NCBI RefSeq assembly: GCF_036850765.1
Contig: NC_089495.1
Coordinates: 123,403,033-123,467,032 of the forward strand
Direction: 5' to 3'
Source of the DNA: Saccopteryx bilineata
Lineage: Eukaryota; Chordata; Mammalia; Chiroptera; Emballonuridae
Length of the DNA: 64,000 nt
Of the stretch, positions 13,001-26,500 are shown in pieces. The notes beneath the pieces were generated by a model, which saw only the letters and a program-made list of their open reading frames with translations, was not told the DNA's origin and made no database searches. The position numbers were made by a program, and so were the translations under genes. Every line of letters starts with the position of its first letter. Position 1 is the first letter of the stretch.

Positions 13001-14619
13001 AGGAGACTTAGCTACAATGACTGCATTTCTGTAATTTGGAATCTAGATTTGGAAGAAAAAATAAGAAAATACTGAAAAGTTATACCTGGGTGCTAGTATT
13101 ACATTTTTTTTTCTCTAATAGCTATGATCCATACTAGCAATCATATATGCTAAAATTTCATTCACAAATTTTAGAATTTTAACACAACAATTAACGTCAT
13201 TACAAAAGTACTGTTACATCAAAAAAAAAAGGTAATTAGTTCTTAAAATCTTAATTTTTAGAAAACATAAGCAAATTGCTAGATACTGAGAAGGAGATCC
13301 ATGTTAATGTCTCTGAAATCCATGCCCCTCCGTGACTACATGCTGACCCTATTTTTTTTTTTTTTTGTATTTTTCTGAAGTTGGAAACGGGGAGGCAGTC
13401 AGACAGACCGGGATCCACCCAGCACCGCCCACCAGGAGGCGATGTTCTGCCCCTCTGGGGCGTTGCTCTGTTGCAACCAGAGCCATTCTAGCGCCTGAGG
13501 CAGAGGCCATGGAGCCATCCTCAGCATCCGGGCCAACTTTGCTCCAATGGAGCCTCGGCTGTGGGAGGGGAAGAGAGAGACAAAGAGGAAGGAGGGGGTA
13601 GGGGTGGAGAAGCAGATGGGCCCTTCTCCTGTGTGCCCTGGCCGGGAATTGAACCCAGGACTCCTGCATGCCAAGGCTGATGCTCTACCACTGAGCCATC
13701 CAGCCAGGGCCTGCTGACCCTATCTTGCTGCCTCGAGCATCAAGACTAAGGGAAGGATCATGAGATGCACTCTCCCTGCTGAAATCTGATTCCATAGAAT
13801 CACTATATAGGGTCTCTTGTGAGGACACGGAGGTTTGCTGGTGGCTCCTCACTTCTTCCTGGATATACTGAAGCAGGAAAGGTGAGGCTCTAAGGTTGTC
13901 CACAGGGAAGCTGAAAAAGCCTTGAATTTCCTTTTGATGAAGATCCATAGTGATAATGTGAGTTAAACCTGAAATTTTAAAACAAACAATTACAAGTTCA
14001 GCCCTGCAAGCTAATGGATACAGGGCACACAAACTAGACGCCCCACTCCTGTTTCCCAACAAAGACTGAAGCCGGGGTACTATTAACAAGCCCAGCAGTT
14101 ACAGATTGTATTCGTTACCTTAACAAAACTTAATGAACTAAAGAACGTGCTCAGCCTACTGTAAAGGAGCCTGTAACCTATAACCTTCCACACGGACAAA
14201 GAGCTGAAGCTGAGAAAAGTGCTCTCCTCCTCCCCTCTGCCACCGTTATTAGTGTGAGCCTCAAAATCAAGAAAAGAAAACTCAGGCAGAAGCAAAAGTA
14301 TAAAGATGAAATTTATAAATACTGAAGCAAGAATTGATGTAAAAAAATAGTAAGGTCTTGATTAAAGAATTTAGGAAGAAACGTTAAGACTGTGGCTAAG
14401 GCATAAGGAGTAAGAAAGCAAAAGCAAAATTACGTACATATTAGAAAAAAAGAAATTCACGAAATACAAAGATAAGATACTGAAGAGTTTGGAACAATTT
14501 CTATATGTCATAAAAGAACAGGTCAAGAAATAGTCTTGTAGAAAAAAATAATAAAGAAGACTCATATATTCATTCAATAGAGCTAAACCAAAAAGATTGA
14601 AATATATATATATTTTGCA

Positions 14620-14662
<43 letters not shown>

Positions 14663-17515
14663 ATACATACATACACTGCAAGTGGTTGAAGGTCATAGCA
14701 TAAGTTCCAGACCAAAGAACCAGTATTACTTGTTCTTTCCAAAGACATTATATAGTTTAGAGAGAACGGAATTCAATGTTTCTGAGGACTCAAATATGTT
14801 AGAATTTTTAATAAAAATCAGGCAAATAAAATTCCAGTAACTATAAAGTGTTTTTACATTTGATTCATAGGCTAGAAAGTATCTCACCACCACAAAAACA
14901 TATGGGATAAAAGCAATGAAAATGAGCAGCTATAAAGAATGACAATCAGGAGGGGAACAAAAAAGTACATAAGCTGAAGAAGTAGTAAAGAAAAACCCAG
15001 TTTTAATATGAGGTACATAAATAAAATTTAGCCAACAAAGGCAAATAAGTAAATCTAGTCCTGAGACTCAAAAGATCACATATGAATGCCAAGATTGCCA
15101 GTTACAATGTAATGACCGTAAGACGAAATGTAAAGGAAGTAAATAGAATGACAGGGGCCAAGAGTAGAAAACAAGGAAGCAGATAATGTCACTCTAAAAG
15201 TAAGATGAAGAGAAAAGAAAAAGGTATGAATTTCTACCTAAGCTCACATATCCCTAACCAGCGAAAGGAAACAAGAAAAAGTCATCAGTGAACAACACTT
15301 AAAGAAAAGAGGTCCCCAACTGGATGAGATATGGACTAATCTCAGGTAAGGAGCCCTACAATACAGCATGGAGCCCAGGCTTGCCATCTGCACTCACCCG
15401 CTTTGGCCAGCATGGACGCCAGAAGCTTGCACACAATGGATCCCCTCTTCCTCATCTTGCTCTGCTTGCTATAGGGGAAGTAAGGTATGACGCCAATAAT
15501 ATTCCGGGCACAGGCAGTCTTCAGTGCATAGGCCATGATCAACAACTCCATCACAGCTGTATTCACATCTCTGAAATAGTCAAAAGTTTGTCTTTTGGGA
15601 GGCAATTTCATTTATTAGCCCCTAGAAAAGATCTCAACTACAGCCATCAAACATGAGCTGCTGAGATGGATGTTACAGGCATTTTATCACCACACTGCCT
15701 TATGATGGCACTTCATGAGGGCAGGGAATGCGTATTAACTCTTCTTTTTAGCTGCATAAGCTCCAGTTTTAATCCATGGTTACTTAAATGTACAGTTCAG
15801 TTATCCACTCCCGCCTGTGCCTGGGCCTTTTGTTGGTGGCACAGTCACTGCTGTGGCACATGAAACAGGTATCAACCGCGGGTGACCAGAGGTAACCAGC
15901 ACCTGCTGGCACCATCCCCGGATGTAGACTAAGGCCAGTAGGCCAGTACTGCATTTTCTGGTGAACGCCAAGGGAAACCCACCTGCCCTTCTATTTAACT
16001 GTTCATCAGAATGAATGAGTTTTACAATTTCTTTCATGCATTTGAAATTAAGGAGGGAAGACAGGAAGATTACCAGAAAGGGTTTGGTATCTTTTCTTCT
16101 TCTAGGGGGTAAAGGGTAGGGTAGGCAATGGGGATGTCTTGAAACTTAATTTCCAAATGGCTCCCCATCTCTTCTTTCCTTGAGATATACAGGTTCCTAG
16201 CAAAGATTACCCAGATAAACACAGAAGAATACATGAATCTGAAAGATGTTCAAAGAAAAGGCCATCTCTAACATTAAGGAAGGCAGATTACTATCCTTTG
16301 CCAAGGCTGATCAAGCCTAAGGTGGTTTTGCCCAAACACAGACACCTGCTCTTCTACATCAGGACTGCATCTTCCTCACCCCTCTTCCACAGACAGAGAC
16401 CCTTGCCAGGTACCACTTCCTTCCTCTGAAATAAATGGGAACATTTTTCTCCCTTATACTTTCAATATAAGAAACATCTAACCTTGTAAAGAAATTTTTA
16501 AGAATTTATTTTAGCTAATCTGACAACAATAGCCAGGGAGCAAGATCTTAAATGCTCTGGAAGATAATAATTTTGCAGCTTCTTTTATGCATTGCACTGA
16601 AATTAAGGAGAGCCTGACCATGTGGTGGCACAGTGGACAGAGCGTTGGACTGGGATGCAGAGGACCCAAGTTCCCAAACCCAAGGTTGCGGGCTTGAGCA
16701 CAGGCTCATCCGCTTGAGCGCAGGCTCACCAACTTGGGTGTGGGGTGACTGGCTTAAGCCTGGGATCATAGACATGACCCCATGGTCACTGGCTTGAGCC
16801 CAAAGTCACTGTCTTGAGCAAGGGGTCACTCATTCTGCTGAAGTCTCCCAGTCAAGGCACATATAAGAAAGCAATCAATGAACAACTAAGGTGCCACAAC
16901 GAAGAATTGATATTCCTCATCTCTCTCCCTTCCTGTCTGTCTCTACCTGTCCCTCTCTGTTTCTGTAGCACACACACACAAAAGAAATTAAGGAGAGAAG
17001 GAAGATTACAAGGAGTTAAGAGAAAGCAAGGCAGGGACCCACCTAGTTAGTTACAGGGCCACTAACTAGACTGTGAGGGTGATTTTGGTCTTAAGAGGTA
17101 TTACCGTATTTTTTGCTCCATAAAACGCACCTGACCATAAGACACGCCTAGGGTTTTAAGGAGGAAAATATGAAAAAAAAAATCTGAACCAAATGTTGTG
17201 TTAAAATATTTAATAAAATACCATATTTTTCACTTCATAAGACACACAGGCATTTTCCCTTCCACTTTTGAGGGAAAAGAAGTACGTCTTACAGAGTAAA
17301 AAATACGGTACTTATGGCATTTCAAAGGTGTGGTAACCTAGGTGCACAAGACAACACACAGGGCTGGCTTAAACCTTTCTCTAAAGAAGTTATAGCCTGA
17401 CCTGTGGTGGCGCAGTGGATAAAGCATCGACCTGGAAATGCTGAGGTTGCCGGTTCAAAACCCTGGGCTTGCCTGGTCAAGGCACATATGGGAGTTGATG
17501 CTTCTTGCTCCTCCC

Positions 17516-17546
<31 letters not shown>

Positions 17547-20500
17547 CCCTTTCTATAATGAATAAATAAAATCTTAAAAAAAAAAAGAAGTTATAGGTCT
17601 GGGACCGGACTACCCACCATGACCTGCTCAGTTAGGAATTTCTGATTTATTACAGCACCCTTGTTCATACACAATACTCTTAAAAAATAATACACCAAGT
17701 CATATATAAAAAGGTCAGAGAGGACAATCTTTTGGTATAATTGGTATAAAACACCTATCAAACAATTTCAAAGTACTTAGGAATTCATAATAACTTGGTC
17801 AATTTTAGTTCATTCATCCATTGAACACATTATTTATTGAGCAACTTGAGTCAGGCACTGTATTAGGTAGGGAGATAAAATGATTAACAAGGCTGACCAC
17901 ACCCTGGGGGAGTGCTGGAGACAGCACTGGATCACTCTGGTGGAAACGAATTGTCCCAGGAAGGAGCACAACTAACTCATGTAAGAATGTTCCCCTTTCC
18001 AAACACGTGTACACTTATTCCCTCCCTTCCCCACACCAAGTCACTGAAACTGATACCCTGTGGCGGGCTCTGAATATTAAGCTAGAGGCCTGCATGGCAT
18101 TTAGAAGGAAGTATATAAGTAACTCCAGAGTCCCTATCTGGACTAAATACCAGGCATCACATATACTATAGCAAGTCCTCTTCCATATATAGACTGCTTG
18201 TCAATGTTAGAAGTAAATTAGAGCTTTCTTATTTGGCTCCTCTGGTTTTGCCAATTGGAAAAAAAAAAAAATAGGTCAGGAACGCCCTGAAATGGAACTA
18301 ACAATACATGAGCATAAATTTAAAGGACTTTTAGATACTGGAGCTGATGTATCTTTTTTTTTTTTTTTTGTATTTTTCTGAAGCTGGAAACGGGGAGAGA
18401 CAGTCAGACAGATTCCCGCATGCGCCCGACTGGATCCACCCAGCACGCCCACCAGGGGCAATGCTCTGCCCCTCTGGGGCGTCGCTCTGTTGCGACCAGA
18501 GCCACTCTAGCGCCTGGGGCAGAGGCCAAGGAGCCATCCCCAGCACCTGGGCCATCTTTGCTCCAATGGAGCCTCGCTGCAGGAGGGGAAGAGAGAGACA
18601 GAGAGGAAGGAAAGGGGGAGGGGTGGAGAAGCAGATGGGCGCTTCTCCTGTGTGCCCTGGCCGGGAATCGAACCCGGGACTTCTGCACGCCAGGCTGACG
18701 CTCTACCACTGAGCCAACCGGCCAGGGCTGGAGCTGATGTATCTCTTATTGCTAAGCTACACTGGCCTCCTTCCTGGCCCACTCATGCAGCAGCCACAGA
18801 ATTACAAGGTATAGGGTGGAGTAAATCCCCTCAACAAAGTTCTAGTTTTCTACATTAGGAAGATTAAGAAGATCATTCTGGACTTTTTAAGCCTTATGCG
18901 CTCCCTGGATGGCCAATTAATTTGTGAGGTAGAGATGTTTTGAAAAATATGGGAGAGTTGCTTGTCAGTCCTAATGGTTTAGTCAGTACTCAGATGCTTG
19001 ATTGGGGATTTTTGCCCACCAAGGGTCTAGGGAAAGAACAGCGAGGAATTCTCACCCCCATAGAAGTGGCACCCAATACCAGAAGGTGTGGATTAGGATA
19101 TCAAAATTTAGCATAAGGGCCTTGTTAGCTCCTGCTACCTCAATAATGCATTGTGCAGACCCAATTACTTGGAAATCAGATAATCCTGTATGGGTAGACC
19201 AATGGCCCCTTTCTCAGGAGAAACTTAGGGCAGCTGCTCAATTGGTACAAGAGCAGCTACAGCTTGGGCACATTGAACCATCTAATAGCCCATGGAATAC
19301 ACTTCCATATTTTGATCTTGTTGCCTCCTGGATTATCAAGGGGCATAGGTGACCCTTACAGTTTATAGGTTTTGAGCCTCAAAATTATTGTTGCTTTTTT
19401 CAAAGGATCAACAACAATGGCTCTGGGAAACTTCTACTAAATGGCAAATCGCTCTTGCAAATCAATGGACAACTTTATACTGAAACTGTCAACTTAATAT
19501 CAGCTCAAAGTCTAGAATTATATGCCATTATCATGGCTTTTCAGCATTTGCCATATTCCTCCTTTAATCTATATACAGAAAGCAAATATTTAATTATGGT
19601 GTTTCCACTATAAAGACTGCTGTCTTAGGGACAAATGCTGATGAACTATTTCAGCAGTTCCTCCTTCTTCAAAGATTTGTATGTCAACATAGAGCTCCAT
19701 GTTTCATAGGACATACTCGAGCTCACTCCATGCTCCCTGGAGCTTTTTAGCACAAGGGAATGCCCCCCCCCTTTTTTTCTTTTCTTTTTTTTTTTTTTCT
19801 TTGTATTTTTCCGAGGTTGAAGATGGGGAGGCAGTCAGACAGGCTCCCGCATGCGCCGGACCGGGATCCACCCGGCATGCCTACCAGGGGGAATGCTCTG
19901 CCCATCTGGGGTGTTGCTCTGTTGCAACCGGAGCCATTCTGGCGCCTGTGGGGGAGGCCACGGGGCTATCCTTAGCGCCCGGGGTAGCTTTGCTCCGGTG
20001 GAGCCTTGGCTGTGGGAGGGGAGGAGAGAGACAGAGAGGAGGAAGGGGGGAGGAGGGGAGAGGCAGATGGGCGCTTCTTCTGTGTGCTCTGGCCGGGAAT
20101 CGAACCCAGGAATCCTGCACACCAGGCCGATGCTCTACCACTGAGCCACCGGCCAGGGCCTAGGAGTGCCCTTGTTGATTAAGCTACCCAAAAAAAAATT
20201 ATTTGGAGCAACCATGACAGATTAAGCAATTCAGTCTCATACTATTCATCACCAGAACGCTGCAGCCCAGTGTAAACAGTTGCAACTTTCTTGGGAAGCA
20301 GCATGGCAGATTGGGAAATCCTGTCCAAGAGGTCCTATACTACAATCTGCCCCTTCATTTGGAATTAACCCTCAAGGACCCCTACCAGGACAACTTTGGC
20401 AAATGGATGTTATCCATATATCTTCATTTGGCAAACAGTCCTAGGTCCGCATTACAGTGGATACATATTCTGGATTTATAGTAACCTCTGTCAGAACAGG

Positions 20501-23500
20501 AGAGGCTGCTAAGCATGTTATAGATCATTGTCTGTATGCATTGTCCTATTATTAGATTTCCTAAACTGGCTAAACTAAAAAGGCTACTGCATATGGAGCA
20601 AAAGCATTTACTGTATTTCTTTTTTTTTAGGTATTCAGAAAAATAGTAAGTTTTTATTAAGTAGTTTTAAAAATACAGATTTTGTGACAATTTATAATCT
20701 GATACTCTGGAGCTAGAAAACTATAATCAAAAATTCATTTCCAAATGCAAAGCACTTACCCCTTAGTTTAGAGGTGGTTCAGATGAAGGCATAATTTTAA
20801 GAAAAATGATTGTTACAATTAGATATATAACCATTTAGTTATATTTAGGTTCTATCTGTTAGAAAAGGTCTATTTTAAAGAATCCAATTTAAACATCTTA
20901 TATTTTTCTTCAGTGATTTCTCCAAGCAGAAGTACCTCTTGATCGACAGAACTCAGAAACTATTTGAGCACACAAATATCACACCGGTTCTACAATATAG
21001 GCCTCTCCAAGGGAGCCCAGCTCCGACTTGTGAAGAAGACCCTGTTCAGAATGGACCGATGACATGGTAACTTACAGTAGTTCTAATCATTATTAAAAAT
21101 GAACAACTTTAGCTACCTTTGTTTTGGGTTTCTGTGGTTCAGGCACATCCAAACTTTCTTCATGGTCTGCACTCATTCCTTTTGCCCAGCGACCAACTGT
21201 AATCATTCGATCTGAATTCTGACTTTGAGGGCAATCTTTCTTAAAATGTTCTGCAAAGCCACAAAGTCTACAACCACCACCATCAGCATACACTACTTTG
21301 GGATTATCAGGACCAGATCTGGACAAGTGTCCCATTTCCCCACAAACAAAACATTTTGCAAAAGGAAATTCACCAAAAGCTGGGTCTACTTTGGCCTTGC
21401 ACTTGGTTATTTCGTGCTCTGTAGATCCACACCAGTAACATATTCCAGTGCACATATCTTGATTCTCAAGGGCAGCGGGGCAATCTGCAATCCCATGACC
21501 AGGTTTTCTACAGTGAAAACATACCATTGCATTTTTCTTTGCTGCTTGTCTTTTTACTCATCTTCCTTCCTTGCGACTATCTTTCTTTAAAGCAACTGCA
21601 ATTTCTTCCCTTATTTTCTGATTGTCTGCTGCTATTATCTCCCCATTGTGAACCATCTGTGAGTTCTGTCTTAGGTATTCCATGAATCCATTCACATCTT
21701 CATTTAAGTACTCCTTTTTCTTTTTTTTTTTTTTGTGTTTTGCTTTGGGTGCATTTTTAAAGGACAGCCTAGTGGCTTCAAGTTGTTTAGTCTTTGATCG
21801 GTTTTGGCTTTTTTCTTCAAAGGACCCTTTCTTTATATCCTCCCATGATGTTGCAGGCAAGGGTCTTTTGTTAGATGTGGTGGTAACTCGTGCCCACCTG
21901 GTCATGGTTTCACCAGAGGTATCGTATCAATCGTGCGTGAGTCCTCCAGCATTTACTGTATTTTGTCATGCTTACAATCTTTAAAGTTAAGGTATTATTA
22001 AAGTGTACCCAGCAAATATTTTAAGGTCAATTTTTTAAAAAAATTTTAGGCCCTGGCCGGTTGGCTCAGTGGTAGAGCATCGGCCTGGCGTGCAGAAGTC
22101 CCGGGTTCGATTCCCGGCCAGGGCACACAGGAGAAGCGCCCATCTGCTTCTCCACCCCTCCCCCCCTCCTTCCTCTCTGTCTCTCTCTTCCCCTCCCGCA
22201 GCCAAGGCTCCATTGGAGCAAAGATGGCCCGGGCGCTGGGGATAGCTCCTTGGCCTCTGCCCAGGCGCTAGAGTGGCTCTGGTCGCAACAGAGCGACACC
22301 CCGGAGGGGCAGAGCATCGCCCACTGATGGGCAGAGCTTCGCCCCTGGTGGGCATGCCGGGTGGATCCCGGTTGGGCGCATGCGGGAGGGAGTCTGTCTG
22401 TCTCTCCCCGTTTCCAGCTTCAGAAAAATACAAAAAATTTTTTTTTAAAAGGGGGTAGTCGCCTGACCTGTGGTAGCGCAGTGGATAAAGCATCGACCTG
22501 GAAATGCTGATGTCCCCGGTTTGAAACCCTGGGTTTGCCTGGTCAAGGCACATATGGGAGTTGATGCTTCCAGCTCCTCCCCCCTTCTCTCTCTCTCCTC
22601 TCTCTCCCTCTCTGTCTCTCTCTCTCCCTCTCTCTCCTCTCTAAAAAATGAATAAATAAAATAAAATTAAAAAAAAAAAAAAGGGGGTAGTCATATCCTG
22701 GAACTCCTACGGGTCTACCATATCATGCTTTTTACTTAAAAATAATTAAATTTCTTTTGAATGCTGATGAACAGGAGACGCCAAATCTTTTTCGCCTGCA
22801 AACTACTACCTTCTTTATTTGATTCAGCTAATAACAGTTTTGTCTTTTTCCAAATAGCTCCAGATATATGGAAAAGATTTATATAGGCGGATGGGGATCC
22901 TCAAACCCCTCAGCGAGATCTTCTGAGCATGGCTTTTAAGATACCTAGAGGCAGAAAAAGCCCAATAGAGATGAATACGCCCTTAAAGGCTCCAACGCCC
23001 CAAAGGGGTCTCGTAGGATGCCATCTAGGTCCTGCTTCAATAATGGAAAGGATGGTCATTGAGCTAAAGCCTGCCAGACTTACATGCCTCTGCTGTGAGG
23101 AAACAGGGACACTGGAAGGTAGGCTTCCCCCTCGCTCCTCTAAGGGAGGGTTCAGTCTCTTCCAGCCCTGCTCCAGCCACCTATGACCTAACCTTGCCCA
23201 GAATGCTGGGGTTTGCCACTGAAGGCTGAAGGGGTCCAGGGCCGTCAGCCCCATCTACAACACTGTGGATGAGCCTAGGGTATTTCTTCCAAGAAGCAGG
23301 TAAACTGATCTCATTTGCACAAGGGCCACTTAACTATGTCTTGCCTGAATAGTCAGATTTTTTATTCTTCCCTCAAAGATCTCTGTTGTGGGTGTTGATA
23401 GTCCTATTTTCTGCTGCTTGGTTTAATATAGTGTTTCCTTTTTTCCTCCTACCTCAATGCCCCACTCATATTTCAGGCTGGGACCTACTCCTAATTTAGA

Positions 23501-26500
23501 GCTCTCTTTCCCCCTTTTGCCAACTTCTATTATGAATCTACCTTTGCCACCCAGCTTAGTGTGTCACAAGGTTCTCTTTACCATGTCACAGTCACAGAGC
23601 TCCAGGGAAAAGCTACCTGGTCTCATCTCTCCAGGCAGAGGAGAACAGAAGCTCCATCTCCACATATGCTGCAGATGGCTTTTCCAGCCTACCTGAATCA
23701 TTACCAGCTAGAAGCAGCGGTCATTGGGACTTGAACGTGAGCTGCAAAGTATAGAATTGTGACAATTCCAGTGCCATGCGGACTTTTCCTGGATGTGGAC
23801 TTTTCCTGGACTCCTGCTCCTTGTGCCAGCTCCTAACAGACTGAACTGTGGTTGGGTTGCATTTTTCAGGGATCTGACATGGTGTTGGGGCCAACTTGGA
23901 CTTGGTGAACATGTTAAGGACACTACTCTTTGATGGATTCTTGCTGTATTGGCCAAGAGTTTGCTTAAAGGCTTTAATCACTGTAAAAAAAAATAGAAGA
24001 CTAGATAAAGAAGATGTGGCACATATACACCATGGTATACTATTCAGCCATAAGAAATGATGACATCGGATCACTTACAGCAGAATGGTGGGATCTTGAG
24101 AACATTATACGGAGTGAAATAAGTAAATCAGAAAAAAACAAGAACTGCAGGATTCCATACATTGGTGGGACATAAAAACGAGACTAAGAGACATGGACAA
24201 GAGTGTGGCGGTTACGGGGGGCGGGGGGAGGAAAAGAGGGAGAGAGGTACAAAGAAAACTAGATAGAAGGTGACGGAGGACAATCTCTCTTTGGGTGATG
24301 GGTATGCAACAGAACTGAATGACAAGATAACCTGGACATGTTTTCTTTGAATATATGTATCCTGATTTATCGATGTCACCCCATTAAAATAAAAATTTAT
24401 TTATAAAAAAAAAATTAGAGCTTTCTTAATCTCCACCTGTGTGAGACTACACGACACTGGAAAAGCTCCACTGGCCCTGGTTTCTTACCAGATCCCCAAG
24501 CCAACAATACATTAAGAGCTGAAGTTGCCCTGGCCGGTTGGCTCAGCGGTAGAGCGTCGGCCTAGCGTGCGGAGGACCCGGGTTCGATTCCCGGCCAGGG
24601 CACACAGGAGAAGCGCCCATTTGCTTCTCCACCCCTCCGCCATGCCTTCCTCTCTGTCTCTCTCTTCCCCTCCCGCAGCCAAGGCTCCATTGGAGCAAAG
24701 ATGGCCCGGGCGCTGGGGATGGCTCTGTGGCCTCTGTCTCAGGCGCTAGAGTGGCTCTGGTTGCAACATGGCGACGCCCAGGATGGGCAGAGCATCGCCC
24801 CCTGGTGGGCAGAGCGTCGCCCCTGGTGGGCGTGCCGGGTGGATCCCGGTCGGGCGCATGTGGGAGTCTGTCTGACTGTCTCTCCGTTTCCAGCTTCAGA
24901 AAAATGCAAAAAAAAAAACAAAAAAAAAAACAAAAAAAACCACAAAAAACTGAAGTTAATGTGATCGACTCTGAAAGACTCCCTGCCAGACAGTGGGTCT
25001 TTTAGCTGGCTTGGTGACTGCATTTATAATACACAATCCTATGACACAGTGATGTTTGGACTGGCACACCACAAGGGAGGCCCAGCTAGCAAGATATTAA
25101 TGCAATAAAAAGAACAGTTTTGGAGGAGCTTTGGTTCTATTAATTACTAATTTCTCCTATGAGGTTTTTATTTTCCTGTTTTTCCTCTTCCTAAAGACGG
25201 ATGGCAAGGGATGCAACATCCTCCAGCCCAAGGTTAAGGATGCCTTCCAAACCCCACTTCTCCTTGGTCAGGAAGGCCACAAAAGGGCCTTTGTCACATT
25301 GGCTTTCCCCATCATTGGGGGTCATTGAGCAAACTGGACACCAGGCAGTCACTCTGTGGGCTAACAAGGTGAAGAAAAATTTGCTGTCAGCCTCTGCTTT
25401 ATCTGTTCCCTAAGACTGTTCCAAGTATATCCTGGCCAATTCTTATAGCTTTTGTATCTAAGTAGGACACTTAATTGTTTACCAACTAATCATTTTTCTT
25501 TTCCCTAAGAGAATTGCATCCTATACTAAATTTGGCCCTTACTGCTCTCTCATTTCCATGGGCAAAAAGTAATGAAGAAAGAGATGTAGTTTCTATATGT
25601 ACATCAATTAAATGTCCCAGGGCTGCAACCTGACCAACACCACAGATAGTAAGGAGATATGGCAATGGGATAGAATTCATCCCACCCCCACACCTCCAAC
25701 AATTAATCTGCAGCAAATAAGTGGTAAATGTTCTTTTAGCAAGTCTTCTCCCATCAACATACCAGAACCTGTAACACAAACATGAAAATTGTCCTTCAGA
25801 AAATACTTTGTATGCTTCATATCTACTTTACTTAGAAGCTCCTTGAGTACCACATTGAGATTTTGTGATTTAGGACAAGAAATATATATTTGGTCTTCCT
25901 CCCTATTTCTGGCACAGAGCTCCTAAAACCACTGAAATTTCCTAAGTGATGAGAGAAAGACAGATGTTTTGATGTTAAGGAGGTGACTTCTGGACTGCAC
26001 CTAAGCATGAGGCCTGGGTGCTGGAAAGACAGAACATGTGCTTGGCGGTGAAACCTTTAGCCTCTCTCCCCCTCCCCCTACCTGGCCTCTGGGAGAGGGA
26101 AGGGGCTGGAGGTTGACTAAATAATCGCCAACAGCCAATAATTTCATCCAGTGGTTCTCAACCTTTTTATACTTGGGGACCGCCAATGCAGAATAACACT
26201 GAGCATAAGTGAATTTGATAAGATCACTGGGTCTGCAACCTTCATACAACATTACAGTGGTGAACTCTTGCAGATTGGCACAAAATTTCTGGTGGACTGG
26301 TCCGTGGACTAGTGGTTGAAAAATACTGATTTAATCAGCTGTGCCTATATAAAGAAGCCTCCATAAAATCCAAAAGGAGGGAGTCTGGAGAGCTTCGGGG
26401 CTGGTGAACACATGGAGATGTGGACTGAGTGGTGCTCTCAGAGGACATGGAAGCGGCACACCCTTTTCTACACACCTTGCCCTGTGCATTTCTTCTAACT

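Larger units (their letters stand above)
18250..20618 (+). pseudogene. class II (betaretrovirus-like) ERV pro-pol remnant
   Basis: Protease is recognised by the [11 protein letters not shown] active-site motif (about 18327-18360, split by a SINE). Reverse transcriptase fingers follow (19150-19310, [13 protein letters not shown] and SPWNT). There is then a jump to RNase H ([17 protein letters not shown], 19498-19560) and an integrase N-terminus with HH/CC residues and WQMDVIHI (20220-20420). Multiple stops and frameshifts occur. The RT palm with YMDD is deleted. It resembles MMTV/IAP-type pol in motif order and is non-functional. Confidence 0.8.
18217..24428 (+). mobile_element. composite insertion: class II ERV pol, class I ERV gag, L1 3' end, with a shared L1-type target duplication
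   Basis: A perfect 15-bp direct repeat, ATTAGAGCTTTCTTA, stands at 18217-18231 and again at 24414-24428, directly after the L1 poly-A. Between them, all in plus orientation, lie degraded betaretrovirus-like protease/RT/RNase H/integrase, then a class I ERV capsid-end/nucleocapsid/protease fragment, then about 420 bases of L1 3' end. Four SINEs and a ZCCHC9 retrocopy were inserted later. The simplest reading is a single L1-mediated insertion of a chimeric RNA about 3.4 kb long. An older mosaic L1 locus is the alternative. Confidence 0.6.

Noticed and set aside
24527..24600. tRNA-like sequences with clear A and B boxes
   Set aside because: They are the 5' heads of SINEs, followed each time by the same SINE body and A tail. 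None is a free-standing tRNA gene.
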